The notes under the pieces: generated by a model
What the model was told of the DNA's origin: nothing
The model's input: only the letters and a program-made list of their open reading frames with translations
The model's database searches: none
Shown: positions 1 through 7,201 of the stretch, piece by piece
Layout of the letters: every line of letters starts with the position of its first letter
Numbering within the stretch: position 1 is the stretch's first letter
From: Phocoenobacter atlanticus
GTDB taxonomy: Bacteria; Pseudomonadota; Gammaproteobacteria; Enterobacterales; Pasteurellaceae
Length of the DNA stretch: 64,000 nt
Assembly: GCF_030764225.1 (NCBI RefSeq)
Contig: NZ_JASAXH010000002.1
Direction: 5' to 3' (one strand)
Translations under genes and position numbers: made by a program

Positions 1-236
1 ACAACCATATCATTGATCTGAAAATCACAGTTTTCTTCCACAATAAGTACATCATTTAATTCAATTCCCCAAACCAATAAATTTGGGTTTTTAACCTGAA
101 TAAAAAAAGTATCAGTAGGGCGTTTAATACAAAGTGAATTGAGATCTAACTTTATTGAACGCTCTGTGTGAGTATCACGATATAGTGGCATTGGTTGATA
201 AGGCAATGCCTTGGTAAGTTTTCTTAATTGAGCCAT
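1..236 (-). CDS. UmuD-like S24-family protein, 5' part only
   Basis: A minus-strand reading frame starts at the ATG complementary to 234-236 and runs off the window edge after about 78 codons. It begins MAQLRKLTKALPYQPMPLYR. The stretch with 'IKLDLNSLCIKRPTDTFF' and then 'LNDVLIVEE' matches the start of the S24 (UmuD/LexA) fold, where UmuD has DLN..LI..P.ATFFV and G.DLLIVD. In UmuD the nucleophile sits in GDSM; here the aligned residues read NPNLLVW, so the catalytic serine appears to be missing. Two LexA boxes lie just upstream, which fits an SOS gene. The lysine of the catalytic dyad and any umuC neighbour are outside the window. It could also be another S24-like accessory protein. Confidence 0.6.
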   Translation of the reverse strand, partial: MAQLRKLTKALPYQPMPLYRDTHTERSIKLDLNSLCIKRPTDTFFIQVKNPNLLVWGIELNDVLIVEENCDFQINDMV

Positions 237-258
237 ATTCATCTCCAAAACAAATAAA

Positions 259-298
259 CTGTGTTTTTATACAGGTATTTTACTGGTTAAAAACACAG
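259..298 (-). promoter_or_regulatory. Tandem LexA (SOS) boxes
   Basis: CTGTGTTTTTATACAG at 259-274 is a perfect CTGT-N8-ACAG LexA operator. CTGGTTAAAAACACAG at 283-298 matches with one mismatch (CTGG). Centres are 24 bp apart and both lie within 65 bp of the UmuD-like start. Closely spaced LexA boxes are typical of tightly controlled SOS genes. The opposite-strand rhlE starts more than 100 bp away. Confidence 0.78.
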
Positions 299-416
299 TG
301 TCAAGAAAAAAAGATCATTTTTTGAACCGTAAAAAGGTATTTTTTATATTTATTTGGTTATCTCTGTACGTAAATACTGTATTATAGAGAGTGAATTTTA
401 ACTTATGGAAATATAA

Positions 417-1622
417 TTGATACAATTTAATCAACTTGGGTTATCTGCCCCAATCTTAAAAGCAGTGACTGAGCAAGGCTATGAAACCCCAACCCCAATT
501 CAACAACAATCAATCCCAGCCGTGCTTTTGGGGAAAGATCTTATGGCCGCTGCTCAAACGGGTACAGGAAAAACGGCAGGGTTCACTCTTCCGATTTTAG
601 AGATTTTATCTAAAGGACAATCAGCAAAGTCAAATCAAGCAAGAGCGTTAATTTTAACTCCAACTCGAGAGTTAGCGGCTCAAATAGCAGAAAATGTCAG
701 TCTTTATGGGCAGTATTTATCACTTAAATCAGCCGTTGTTTTTGGCGGAGTAAAAATTAATCCTCAAATGCAAAAATTATGTAAAGGTGCAGATATTTTG
801 GTTGCGACACCAGGACGATTACTCGATTTACATCAACAAAATGCTATTCATTTTGATCAATTAGAAATATTAGTATTAGATGAAGCTGATCGAATGTTAG
901 ATATGGGATTTATTCACGACATTAAGAGAATTATCAAACTATTACCACCTAAGCGTCAAAATTTATTATTTTCAGCAACATTTTCTGATGAAATCCGCAC
1001 TCTTGCAAAAGGAATTATTCGAAATCCTGTTGAAATTTCGGTTTCACCAGAAAATACAACGGCAGAGAAAGTGAGCCAAGTGATTTACCCAGTGGATAAG
1101 AAAAGTAAACCAACATTACTGATCAAATTGATTAAAGATAATAATTGGGATCAAGTACTGGTTTTTACTCGTACCAAACACGGGGCAAATAAATTAACCA
1201 AGCAACTTGATAAAGAAAATATACCCGCGTCAGCTATTCACGGAAGCAAAAGCCAAGGTGCAAGAACGCGTGCATTAGCAGAATTTAAAGCAGGCGATAT
1301 TCAAGTTTTGGTTGCAACAGATATTGCTGCCAGAGGAATTGATATTGATTTATTACCTCACGTTGTCAATTTTGATTTACCTAATGTCGCAGAAGATTAC
1401 GTGCATCGTATTGGGAGAACAGGACGAGCAGGTTCATCAGGTAAGGCGGTATCATTAGTTTGTGCTGATGAGTTGGATGATTTAAAAGGGATAGAACGAT
1501 TAATTCAACAAGTACTACCAAGAGAAATAATTAAAGGCTTTGAACCTCAAAATGCCTTAGCAACAACAGTATTAGATACACGTCCAATTAAAAAAAGACC
1601 AAAGAAAAACAAATTTAAATAA
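417..1622 (+). CDS. rhlE: DEAD-box ATP-dependent RNA helicase, RhlE type
   Basis: This unwinds RNA and would act in ribosome assembly or mRNA turnover. All core motifs are visible: Q motif near residue 28, Walker A AQTGTGKT at 46-53, PTREL near 82, DEAD at 155-158, SAT at 186-188, HRIGRTGRAG near 330. The short basic tail ending KKRPKKNKFK fits RhlE. The start is a TTG at 417; the upstream ATG at 405 is followed in frame by a stop three codons on, and GGA at 407-409 is well placed as ribosome binding site for the TTG. At 401 residues it has the compact RhlE length. It is monocistronic, followed by a hairpin terminator. Confidence 0.88.
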   Translation: MIQFNQLGLSAPILKAVTEQGYETPTPIQQQSIPAVLLGKDLMAAAQTGTGKTAGFTLPILEILSKGQSAKSNQARALILTPTRELAAQIAENVSLYGQYLSLKSAVVFGGVKINPQMQKLCKGADILVATPGRLLDLHQQNAIHFDQLEILVLDEADRMLDMGFIHDIKRIIKLLPPKRQNLLFSATFSDEIRTLAKGIIRNPVEISVSPENTTAEKVSQVIYPVDKKSKPTLLIKLIKDNNWDQVLVFTRTKHGANKLTKQLDKENIPASAIHGSKSQGARTRALAEFKAGDIQVLVATDIAARGIDIDLLPHVVNFDLPNVAEDYVHRIGRTGRAGSSGKAVSLVCADELDDLKGIERLIQQVLPREIIKGFEPQNALATTVLDTRPIKKRPKKNKFK

Positions 1623-1624
1623 TA

Positions 1625-1655
1625 TAGCGGTGACATTTTGTTTAAAATTTGCAAA
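1625..1655 (+). repeat. Single uptake-signal-like site
   Basis: AGCGGT followed at the usual distance by TTTGCAAA, just after the rhlE stop. The mirror half that would complete the 54-bp pair is degenerate (TAACGC instead of TAACCGCTT). Confidence 0.6.
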
Positions 1656-1687
1656 TTCTGGCATACAGGACAAATGTAACGCAAAAT

Positions 1688-1714
1688 GGCTAAATAATAA
1701 CCATTTATTTAGCC
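1688..1714 (+). terminator. Rho-independent terminator of rhlE
   Basis: Perfect 10-bp stem GGCTAAATAA / TTATTTAGCC with a 7-nt loop, followed by a T-rich stretch on the plus strand. Confidence 0.75.
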
Positions 1715-1756
1715 TTTGTTTTATTTTTTAATATTCTAAAATATCATTGATTAACG

Positions 1757-2626
1757 TTATCTTTTAGTATGACCAAATTTAGGCTTAAAACGTTTTTCTG
1801 AAGGTTGATCTTTCCTAAATGTTTTATTTTTACTTGATGCATTTTTATGTGGAGATTTTTTTTGTGATACTTTTTGATGAGAGACTTTATCAATCACATC
1901 ACTTGTCTTTTTAGACGTGGCAACCAACTTGTTAATTTCTGCCATTTCTTTTGACGTCAACTCACGCCACTCGCCTGTTTTTAATCGGTCTAAACTGACA
2001 TTCATAATACGCACACGTTTTAGTCTTTGTACTTCATAGCCTAAATATTCACACATTCTACGGATTTGTCTATTTAATCCTTGAATAAGGATAATTTTAA
2101 ATACTCGATCACTGATTTTTTCCACTTTACATTTTTTGGTTACCGTTCCCAAAATAGGAATACCATTCGCCATTCTTTGAATAAATCTATCGTTAATCGG
2201 TTTATCTACTGTAACAATATACTCTTTTTCGTGATTATTTCCTGCACGCAAAATTTTATTGACAATATCCCCATCATTGGTTAAAAAAATTAATCCTTCC
2301 GAAGGTTTATCTAAGCGACCAATAGGAAATAAACGTTGAGGATGACCAACAAAATTGACAATATTTTTTTGTTCTTTACTGTCCGTTGTACAAACGATAC
2401 CAACAGGTTTATTTACCGCAATATAAATTGTTTTTGGTTTTGCTCTTAAAGGCTTTCCGTCGATTTTTACCACATCACCTTCAAAGACACGATTACCTAA
2501 TTGTGTTTTTTTTCCATTAATGGTCACACGCCCTTGCTCGATAAACTTTTCCGCTTCTCTGCGAGAGCATATTCCCGTGCTACTGATATATTTGTTTAAA
2601 TTTATTGATTCTCTGTTCTGTTCCAT
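1757..2626 (-). CDS. rluF: 23S rRNA pseudouridine(2604) synthase RluF
   Basis: Isomerises uridine in 23S rRNA. An N-terminal S4 RNA-binding domain (about residues 8-60, LNKYIS..GICSRREAE) is followed by the RsuA/RluB/E/F catalytic domain. The catalytic Asp lies in GRLDKPSEGL at 103-112 (Asp106). LNRQIRRMCEYLGYEV near residue 185 is the family signature. Length 289 aa fits E. coli RluF. The last 50 residues are a lysine/serine-rich basic tail. Convergent with rhlE; no partner gene in the same transcription unit is seen. Confidence 0.88.
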   Translation of the reverse strand: MEQNRESINLNKYISSTGICSRREAEKFIEQGRVTINGKKTQLGNRVFEGDVVKIDGKPLRAKPKTIYIAVNKPVGIVCTTDSKEQKNIVNFVGHPQRLFPIGRLDKPSEGLIFLTNDGDIVNKILRAGNNHEKEYIVTVDKPINDRFIQRMANGIPILGTVTKKCKVEKISDRVFKIILIQGLNRQIRRMCEYLGYEVQRLKRVRIMNVSLDRLKTGEWRELTSKEMAEINKLVATSKKTSDVIDKVSHQKVSQKKSPHKNASSKNKTFRKDQPSEKRFKPKFGHTKR

Positions 2627-2767
2627 AATAAAAAATAAGCTAGAAATAATTTAATGCCGAGAATAATAGCATATTACCTCTTTTTATGTGTGGTCTATTT
2701 ATGAATATTCTTTTGCAATTTTGGTAAATTCTTTCCAAAGGGTAACCGCTTTATTGAAGATAAAAAA

Positions 2768-2783
2768 TGCGATAAGGATCGCA
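2768..2783 (-). terminator. Minus-strand terminator-like hairpin
   Basis: TGCGAT-AAGG-ATCGCA; on the minus strand the stem is followed directly by a run of six T. No minus-strand gene lies immediately upstream of it now, so it may be a leftover from an older arrangement, for example behind the lost hrpA gene. Confidence 0.45.
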
Positions 2784-2847
2784 AAAATAGAAAAATTATC
2801 TTTTTAGCGTTTAGCTATACTGTAACAAATAGAATTCAGCATAATTG

Positions 2848-2868
2848 GAGGTCACAAATTGTGACCTC
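2848..2868. repeat. Perfect palindrome in the leader of ORF6N gene 1
   Basis: GAGGTCACAA-a-TTGTGACCTC, 10-bp arms with a single central base, ending 25 bp before the ATG of the first ORF6N gene. Two related palindromes lie inside the two ORF6N coding regions. It could be an operator or an RNA hairpin. Confidence 0.7.
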
Positions 2869-2893
2869 AAAATTTAAAACTAAGGATAATTTG

Positions 2894-3775
2894 ATGAATG
2901 AAATCACAGAATATTTTGATATTAAATCAAAAATTTACACAATTAGAGAGAAGCAGGTGATGTTAGATAGAGATTTGGCATTGCTTTATGGTGTTGAAAC
3001 AAGAACATTTAATCAAGCCGTTAAGAGAAATATAAAAAGATTTCCTGCTGATTTTATGTTTCAATTAAATGAACAGGAATTTGAAAATTGGAGATCACAA
3101 TTTGTGATCTCCAATTCGGATAAAATGGGACTACGATATATACCCTATGCTTTTACCGAGCAGGGAGTATCAATGCTTAGTGCCATTTTAAAGAGTGAAA
3201 CAGCTATCAATATAAGTGTTAAAATTATTAGAGAATTTGTACAAATGCGTCAAACTATTTCTAATAATCAGTTATTGTTACAACAATTAGAAATACTAGA
3301 AAAAAGACAAGTTACGTTTGAAATCACAACCGATAGTAAATTTAATCAACTTTTCAAAGCCCTAGAAAGCAAAGATCACCTTCAACAACAAGGCATTTTC
3401 TTTAATGGTCAAATTTTTGACGCCCATAAATTTGTCTCTGATCTAATCCGCAAGGCACAAAATAATATCGTTTTAATTGATAACTATATTGATGATTCAA
3501 CCTTAACCCTTTTTCAGAAAAACCAAAATATAAGCGTAACTATTTACACTCATTCAATCAGCAAAACCTTAAAACTTGATTTAGAAAAATATAATCAGCA
3601 ATATAAAAAGATAGCGATTAAACGCAATAAAAATTTTCACGATAGATTTTTAATTATTGATGATAAAGAAATCTATCTTATCGGTGCCAGTTTAAAAGAT
3701 TTAGGTAAAAAAGTGTTTGGGTTTTCGTTGTTAAAAGATATTGATGTAAATTTTTATAAAAAAATGACTGCTTAA
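2894..3775 (+). CDS. ORF6N domain protein with PLD-like C-terminal domain (copy 1)
   Basis: N-terminal ORF6N/KilA-N-like DNA-binding domain: YTIR.KQVMLDRDLALLYGVETR, then PYAFTEQGVSMLSAIL. A probable coiled linker follows (NNQLLLQQLEILEKRQ). The C-terminal domain has VLIDNYIDDSTLTLF and then HDRFLIID, which fits an HxKx4D phospholipase-D motif with Arg for Lys, then IGASLKDLGKK. The family is common in phages and accessory islands and its cellular role is unsettled. The ATG at 2894 is chosen over the GTG at 2861 because AAGGA at 2882-2886 is well placed and the same arrangement occurs in copy 2; the GTG lies inside a palindrome. 293 aa. The C-terminal 120 residues are nearly identical in copy 2. 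Confidence 0.75.
   Translation: MNEITEYFDIKSKIYTIREKQVMLDRDLALLYGVETRTFNQAVKRNIKRFPADFMFQLNEQEFENWRSQFVISNSDKMGLRYIPYAFTEQGVSMLSAILKSETAINISVKIIREFVQMRQTISNNQLLLQQLEILEKRQVTFEITTDSKFNQLFKALESKDHLQQQGIFFNGQIFDAHKFVSDLIRKAQNNIVLIDNYIDDSTLTLFQKNQNISVTIYTHSISKTLKLDLEKYNQQYKKIAIKRNKNFHDRFLIIDDKEIYLIGASLKDLGKKVFGFSLLKDIDVNFYKKMTA
3086..3116. repeat. Perfect intragenic palindrome in ORF6N copy 1
   Basis: 15-bp perfect arms at 3086-3100 and 3102-3116 around one central T; the core is GGAGATCACAA/TTGTGATCTCC. It encodes the residues NWRSQFVISN. Compared with the leader palindrome the GGTCACAA core has become GATCACAA, with the matching change on the other arm. Confidence 0.85.
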
Positions 3776-3834
3776 ACTATAAAAACTTAAAGTTGAAAAT
3801 TGCGACCTTGAGATTTAAAAATAAGGATAATCTA

Positions 3835-4701
3835 ATGAATAAAATAACTGAACACTTTGATATTAAATCAAAAATTTACACAATTAGAAATAAACAAGTG
3901 ATGTTAGATAGAGATTTAGCGTTGCTGTATAACGTAGAAAATAGAGCTTTAAAACAAGCGGTAAAAAGAAATATAGAGAAATTCCCTGATGATTTTATGT
4001 TTATTTTAACTGAAAATGAAGTTGATTTAATGGTATCACAAAATGTGATACCTTCAAGACAGCATTTAGGAGGAAGTTTACCTTATGCCTTTACTGAGCA
4101 AGGTGTATCAATGCTCAGTTCAGTGTTAAAAAGTAAAATAGCCACTCAAATAAGTATTAGTATTTTTCGTGCTTTTATTCAAATGAGAAAATTTATTTCT
4201 CAAAATGAAACTATTTTCAAACGCATCGAAACACTAGAACAGAGTCAGCTTATAACCAATACCAATATAGATAAAATATTCAAAGCATTAGAAAGTAAAG
4301 ACCATATCCAGCAACAAGGTATTTTCTTTAATGGTCAAATTTTTGATGCTCATAAATTTGTATCTGATTTAATTAGAAAAGCACAAAAAGAGATTGTATT
4401 AATTGATAACTATATTGATGATTCAACTTTAACGCTTTTTCAGAAAAACCAAAACGTAAGTGTAACTATTTACACTCATTCAATCAGCAAAACCATAAAA
4501 CTCGATTTAGAGAAATATAATCAACAATACAAAAAGATAGAAGTTAAAATTAACAAAAATTTTCACGATAGATTTTTAATTATTGATGATAAAGAAGTCT
4601 ACCTTATCGGTGCAAGTTTAAAAGATTTAGGTAAAAAAGTGTTTGGGTTTTCGTTGTTAAAAGATATTGATGTAAATTTTTATAAAAAAATGACCGCTTA
4701 A
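3835..4701 (+). CDS. ORF6N domain protein with PLD-like C-terminal domain (copy 2)
   Basis: Tandem duplicate of the preceding gene, about 60 bp downstream and in the same orientation. Same domain order: ORF6N (MLDRDLALLYNVENR; PYAFTEQGVSMLSSVL), a divergent middle, and an almost identical C-terminal PLD-like domain (FHDRFLIIDDKEVYLIG). The N-terminal and middle parts differ much more than the C-terminus, so selection or gene conversion has kept the C-terminus uniform while specificity diverged. The ATG at 3835 has the same AAGGATAAT upstream as copy 1. Its leader is homologous to that of copy 1 but the palindrome's left arm is lost. 288 aa. Convergent with the XRE gene, 4 bp apart. Confidence 0.75.
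   Translation: MNKITEHFDIKSKIYTIRNKQVMLDRDLALLYNVENRALKQAVKRNIEKFPDDFMFILTENEVDLMVSQNVIPSRQHLGGSLPYAFTEQGVSMLSSVLKSKIATQISISIFRAFIQMRKFISQNETIFKRIETLEQSQLITNTNIDKIFKALESKDHIQQQGIFFNGQIFDAHKFVSDLIRKAQKEIVLIDNYIDDSTLTLFQKNQNVSVTIYTHSISKTIKLDLEKYNQQYKKIEVKINKNFHDRFLIIDDKEVYLIGASLKDLGKKVFGFSLLKDIDVNFYKKMTA
4032..4052. repeat. Perfect intragenic palindrome in ORF6N copy 2
   Basis: GGTATCACA-aaa-TGTGATACC, 9-bp perfect arms, at the position equivalent to the intragenic palindrome of copy 1 although the encoded residues differ (MVSQNVIPS against WRSQFVISN). Confidence 0.8.
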
Positions 4702-4705
4702 ATAG

Positions 4706-5041
4706 TTAAGATTTTCGTAATTCTTTTAATAAATCCACGAAAAGAGCTTTTTGTTTTGGGGTAAGTTCTTGCCAGTGGCGATCGAGTTCATCGCTGTTCC
4801 ATTCTGATTTTTCCATACAACCTGAAAAGAAATAGCTGATAGGTGTTTTTAAAAAAGTTGCTATTGCGACTAAATGAGAAAGATTGATTTTATTTGTCCC
4901 CCTTTCATAGCGGGAAAGTTGTGGCTGTGAAATATCAACATATTCTGATAGGCGATCAGCTGAATATCCTAATTCTTTACGTTTTTGTTGTATCTTCTGC
5001 CCAATAAACCTATCAATTTCTGTTGTTTTCATCTTTGCCAT
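4706..5041 (-). CDS. XRE-family helix-turn-helix regulator
   Basis: Cro/C1-type DNA-binding protein: IGQKIQQKRKELGYSADRLSEY, SQPQLSRYERG and INLSHLVAIATFLKTPISYFF give the five-helix HTH over roughly the first 70 residues. The acidic, Trp-containing tail (EWNSDELDRHWQELTPKQ) may mediate dimerisation. The frame stays open to an ATG at 5113; ATGs at 5041 or 5032 give the usual length, but no clear ribosome binding site decides between them. It is convergent with ORF6N copy 2. It may regulate the ORF6N genes or be a separate island regulator; its target is unknown. Confidence 0.75.
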   Translation of the reverse strand: MAKMKTTEIDRFIGQKIQQKRKELGYSADRLSEYVDISQPQLSRYERGTNKINLSHLVAIATFLKTPISYFFSGCMEKSEWNSDELDRHWQELTPKQKALFVDLLKELRKS

Positions 5042-5207
5042 TTTAAAGCCACTTTTAAATTTATGCCTATATTGCATATTTTTCGCTATTTTTAATCTTG
5101 ATAAAAGAACCATAAGAGCATAAAATCACACATAAGTATTCATTTAATGTCATTCATAATGAGTACGAAAAATTTTTTGTATAAAAATTGTAAGAAATAG
5201 AAAGATT

Positions 5208-5422
5208 ATGGCTCAAAAATGTCCGAAATGTGGTTATGAAGGGGAAAGTTCTACAAAGAAACCGTAGGCAATGCAGCAAAAGGGGCTGCAGCAGGTGCAA
5301 CGGTTGGTTCTCTTGTTCCTATCGTTGGAACAGCTATCGATGCTGGAATTGGTGGTTTTCTTGGATTATTTGATAGTACGACATACGTTTGCAAAAAATG
5401 TCATCATCAATGGAAAGGATAA
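5208..5422 (+). pseudogene. Small zinc-ribbon protein gene, frameshifted
   Basis: The ATG at 5208 opens MAQKCPKCGYEGESS with one CxxC pair, then stops at TAG 5265-5267. In another frame from about 5246 the sequence continues KFYKETVGNAAKGAAAG, a Gly/Ala-rich zipper-like hydrophobic stretch, then YVCKKCHHQWKG with the second CxxC and a stop at 5420-5422. Joined, this is an about 71-residue protein with two CxxC knuckles around a small hydrophobic core. The reading frame changes by one missing base between about 5240 and 5264, near GGGG and AAA runs. It may be a true pseudogene, a phase-variable gene or a sequencing error. A strong terminator follows. Confidence 0.6.
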
Positions 5423-5439
5423 TCTAAAATAGAATATTA

Positions 5440-5479
5440 GAATAGATCTATATTTTTATAGATCTATTCTTTTTTTTTC
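5440..5479 (+). terminator. Strong Rho-independent terminator
   Basis: 13-bp perfect stem 5440-5452 / 5457-5469 (GAATAGATCTATA, loop TTTT) followed by about nine T. It ends the frameshifted zinc-ribbon gene. Confidence 0.85.
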
Positions 5480-5640
5480 TAAAACGCCCTAATCAAATTC
5501 AAAATCCTTTTATCTGAAATAGGATTCGGTGTACCTAACTGTTGGGCAAATAAACTTACTCTTAACTCCTCAATCATATGGAGAATTTCTAAATTTTCTC
5601 TTATTTTATCTCTTTTGTAATAAAAGAAAACCCACTTAAA
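5479..5640 (-). pseudogene. hrpA: 3' fragment of hrpA (ATP-dependent RNA helicase HrpA)
   Basis: A minus-strand frame ending at the stop complementary to 5479-5481 reads KIRENLEILHMIEELRVSLF and then AQQLGTPNPISDKRILNLIRAF. This matches the extreme C-terminus of HrpA (EELRVSLFAQ.LGTP.P.SDKR). Only about 45 codons are recognisable; the helicase core is absent and the fragment runs into the brnQ terminator. No start codon or ribosome binding site gives a sensible protein. It is best read as the residue of a deletion next to the ORF6N/XRE region. Confidence 0.7.
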
Positions 5641-5653
5641 ATTAGTGGGTTTT
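5627..5653 (-). terminator. Terminator of brnQ
   Basis: 10-bp stem AAAACCCACT / AGTGGGTTTT with a 7-nt loop; T-rich after the stem on the minus strand. Confidence 0.8.
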
Positions 5654-5677
5654 TCATTAAGTTAATGAATACAATAA

Positions 5678-6964
5678 TTATGCTTTCTGCATTTTTGATC
5701 CTACAAAACCAATAATTGCACCTACAATTGCAAACGGAAGCCATTCCATTGAATAAGCCTTAAGTGGTAAATGTTCTACAATTCCAACCCCCATTACTGA
5801 TAGAATTGAAACAACGGTAACTAATACAATAGGTAACCCTTTTGCTAGTTTTGGCAATGGTACGACTAAATTAACAAGAAGAAGTAACATCGCTGTCATT
5901 GAGATTGGATAAAGTACCAATAATACAGGGATTGACTTACTAATCACTGCATTTAATCCTTGATTTGCCAAACCGAAACCGATAAGAGTAAATAAAATTG
6001 CATAGTTACGATAAGAGACTTTTTCAAACACGCTATGGAAGTATGATGACGTTGCCACCACTAAACCAATTGATGTTGTTAAACAAGCTAAAGTAACAAT
6101 TAAACCAAGCAAGCTTCTACCTAAAAGACCAAAAGATTCTGTTGCCGCAGTATTTAAAATAAATACACCCAAATTTTGCCCTTTAGCTGCAACTTCGGTA
6201 ATAGTTTCTGGACTTAATGGCATCTTATTACCAATCCAACCAATTGAGATATAAATAATTCCCAATGCTACCGCAGCAATGATACTTGCCATTGTTGCTT
6301 GTGTAGTTAAATTTGCCCCTTTTTTACTTTTTGCCTTAATTGCATTCATTACTACTACAGAAAATGCAAAAGCAGCTAATGCATCCATTGTTTGATAACC
6401 TTCAAGGAAACCATCAACTAAAGGTGTTTTCATTGCCGTTGTCGTATGAACCACTTCATTTCCAATTAAAATACTTGTCATTCTAAGTACTAATGCAATA
6501 ATTGAAACTAAAAGAACAGGTGTTAAAATTGCACCAATACGATCAACCATTTTAGTTGGATTTAAGCTTACCCATAATGTAATACCAAAATAAGCAAGAG
6601 TGAATACAAAAAGAGAGATAGGATCAGTTTCACCAATAAATGGAATTACCGCCATATCAAATGCTGTCGCTGCCGTACGAGGAATCGCAAAAAATGGACC
6701 AATCGTTAAATAAATTGCTCCCAAAAGTAATAATGAAATCCAAGGATGAATATCTTCTAATGCTTTTTTATACCCCCCTTTGTAATGTGTAGCGACTAAA
6801 ATACCTAATAAAGGTAAGCCTACTCCTGTTACCACAAAACCAATAATTGCAGGCCAAAACGCTATACCACTATCAAATCCCAATTTAGGTGGAAAAATTA
6901 GGTTTCCTGCTCCAAAAAAAATGGCGAAGAGCATAAAACCAACAACAAACGTATTCTTATTCAT
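5678..6964 (-). CDS. brnQ: Branched-chain amino acid : cation symporter BrnQ (LIVCS family)
   Basis: Sodium-coupled importer of Leu, Ile and Val in the inner membrane. The N-terminus MNKNTFVVGFMLFAIFFGAG and the following LIFPPKLG are the LIVCS signature; about 12 hydrophobic segments run through the 428 residues, the usual length. GAGAGG about 9 nt before the ATG is the ribosome binding site. Single gene with its own terminator, divergent from the SIMPL gene with a perfect dyad in the shared upstream region. Confidence 0.93.
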   Translation of the reverse strand: MNKNTFVVGFMLFAIFFGAGNLIFPPKLGFDSGIAFWPAIIGFVVTGVGLPLLGILVATHYKGGYKKALEDIHPWISLLLLGAIYLTIGPFFAIPRTAATAFDMAVIPFIGETDPISLFVFTLAYFGITLWVSLNPTKMVDRIGAILTPVLLVSIIALVLRMTSILIGNEVVHTTTAMKTPLVDGFLEGYQTMDALAAFAFSVVVMNAIKAKSKKGANLTTQATMASIIAAVALGIIYISIGWIGNKMPLSPETITEVAAKGQNLGVFILNTAATESFGLLGRSLLGLIVTLACLTTSIGLVVATSSYFHSVFEKVSYRNYAILFTLIGFGLANQGLNAVISKSIPVLLVLYPISMTAMLLLLVNLVVPLPKLAKGLPIVLVTVVSILSVMGVGIVEHLPLKAYSMEWLPFAIVGAIIGFVGSKMQKA

Positions 6965-7091
6965 ATAAAAAACCTCTCACAAAATAAATTAAGGGGATAC
7001 TCTAACATAAAAGAATTGTTTTCTCTAAACCAAAATAATTTATGATTTAACAAGGAAAAATGCTATATTTTGAATGTTCGTGTCATTCAAA

Positions 7092-7126
7092 GCTATTTAT
7101 CATAAAAAAAACTTATGATAAATAGC
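7092..7126. repeat. Perfect 14-bp dyad of unknown function
   Basis: GCTATTTATCATAA at 7092-7105 and TTATGATAAATAGC at 7113-7126 around AAAAAAC. It lies between divergent brnQ and the SIMPL gene and has no T tract on either strand, so it is not an ordinary terminator. It may be an operator or an RNA hairpin in the leader of the SIMPL gene. Confidence 0.7.
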
Positions 7127-7201
7127 AATCGAAACGAGTGGCAAAAAAGCAGAGAAAATGATAAAACTAAACAGTAATCTTAATAGCAAGAGGAATAAAC
7201 A

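Noticed and set aside
2861..2893. GTG start of ORF6N copy 1 at 2861
   Set aside because: It lies in the palindrome and lacks a ribosome binding site; the ATG at 2894 has one and matches copy 2.
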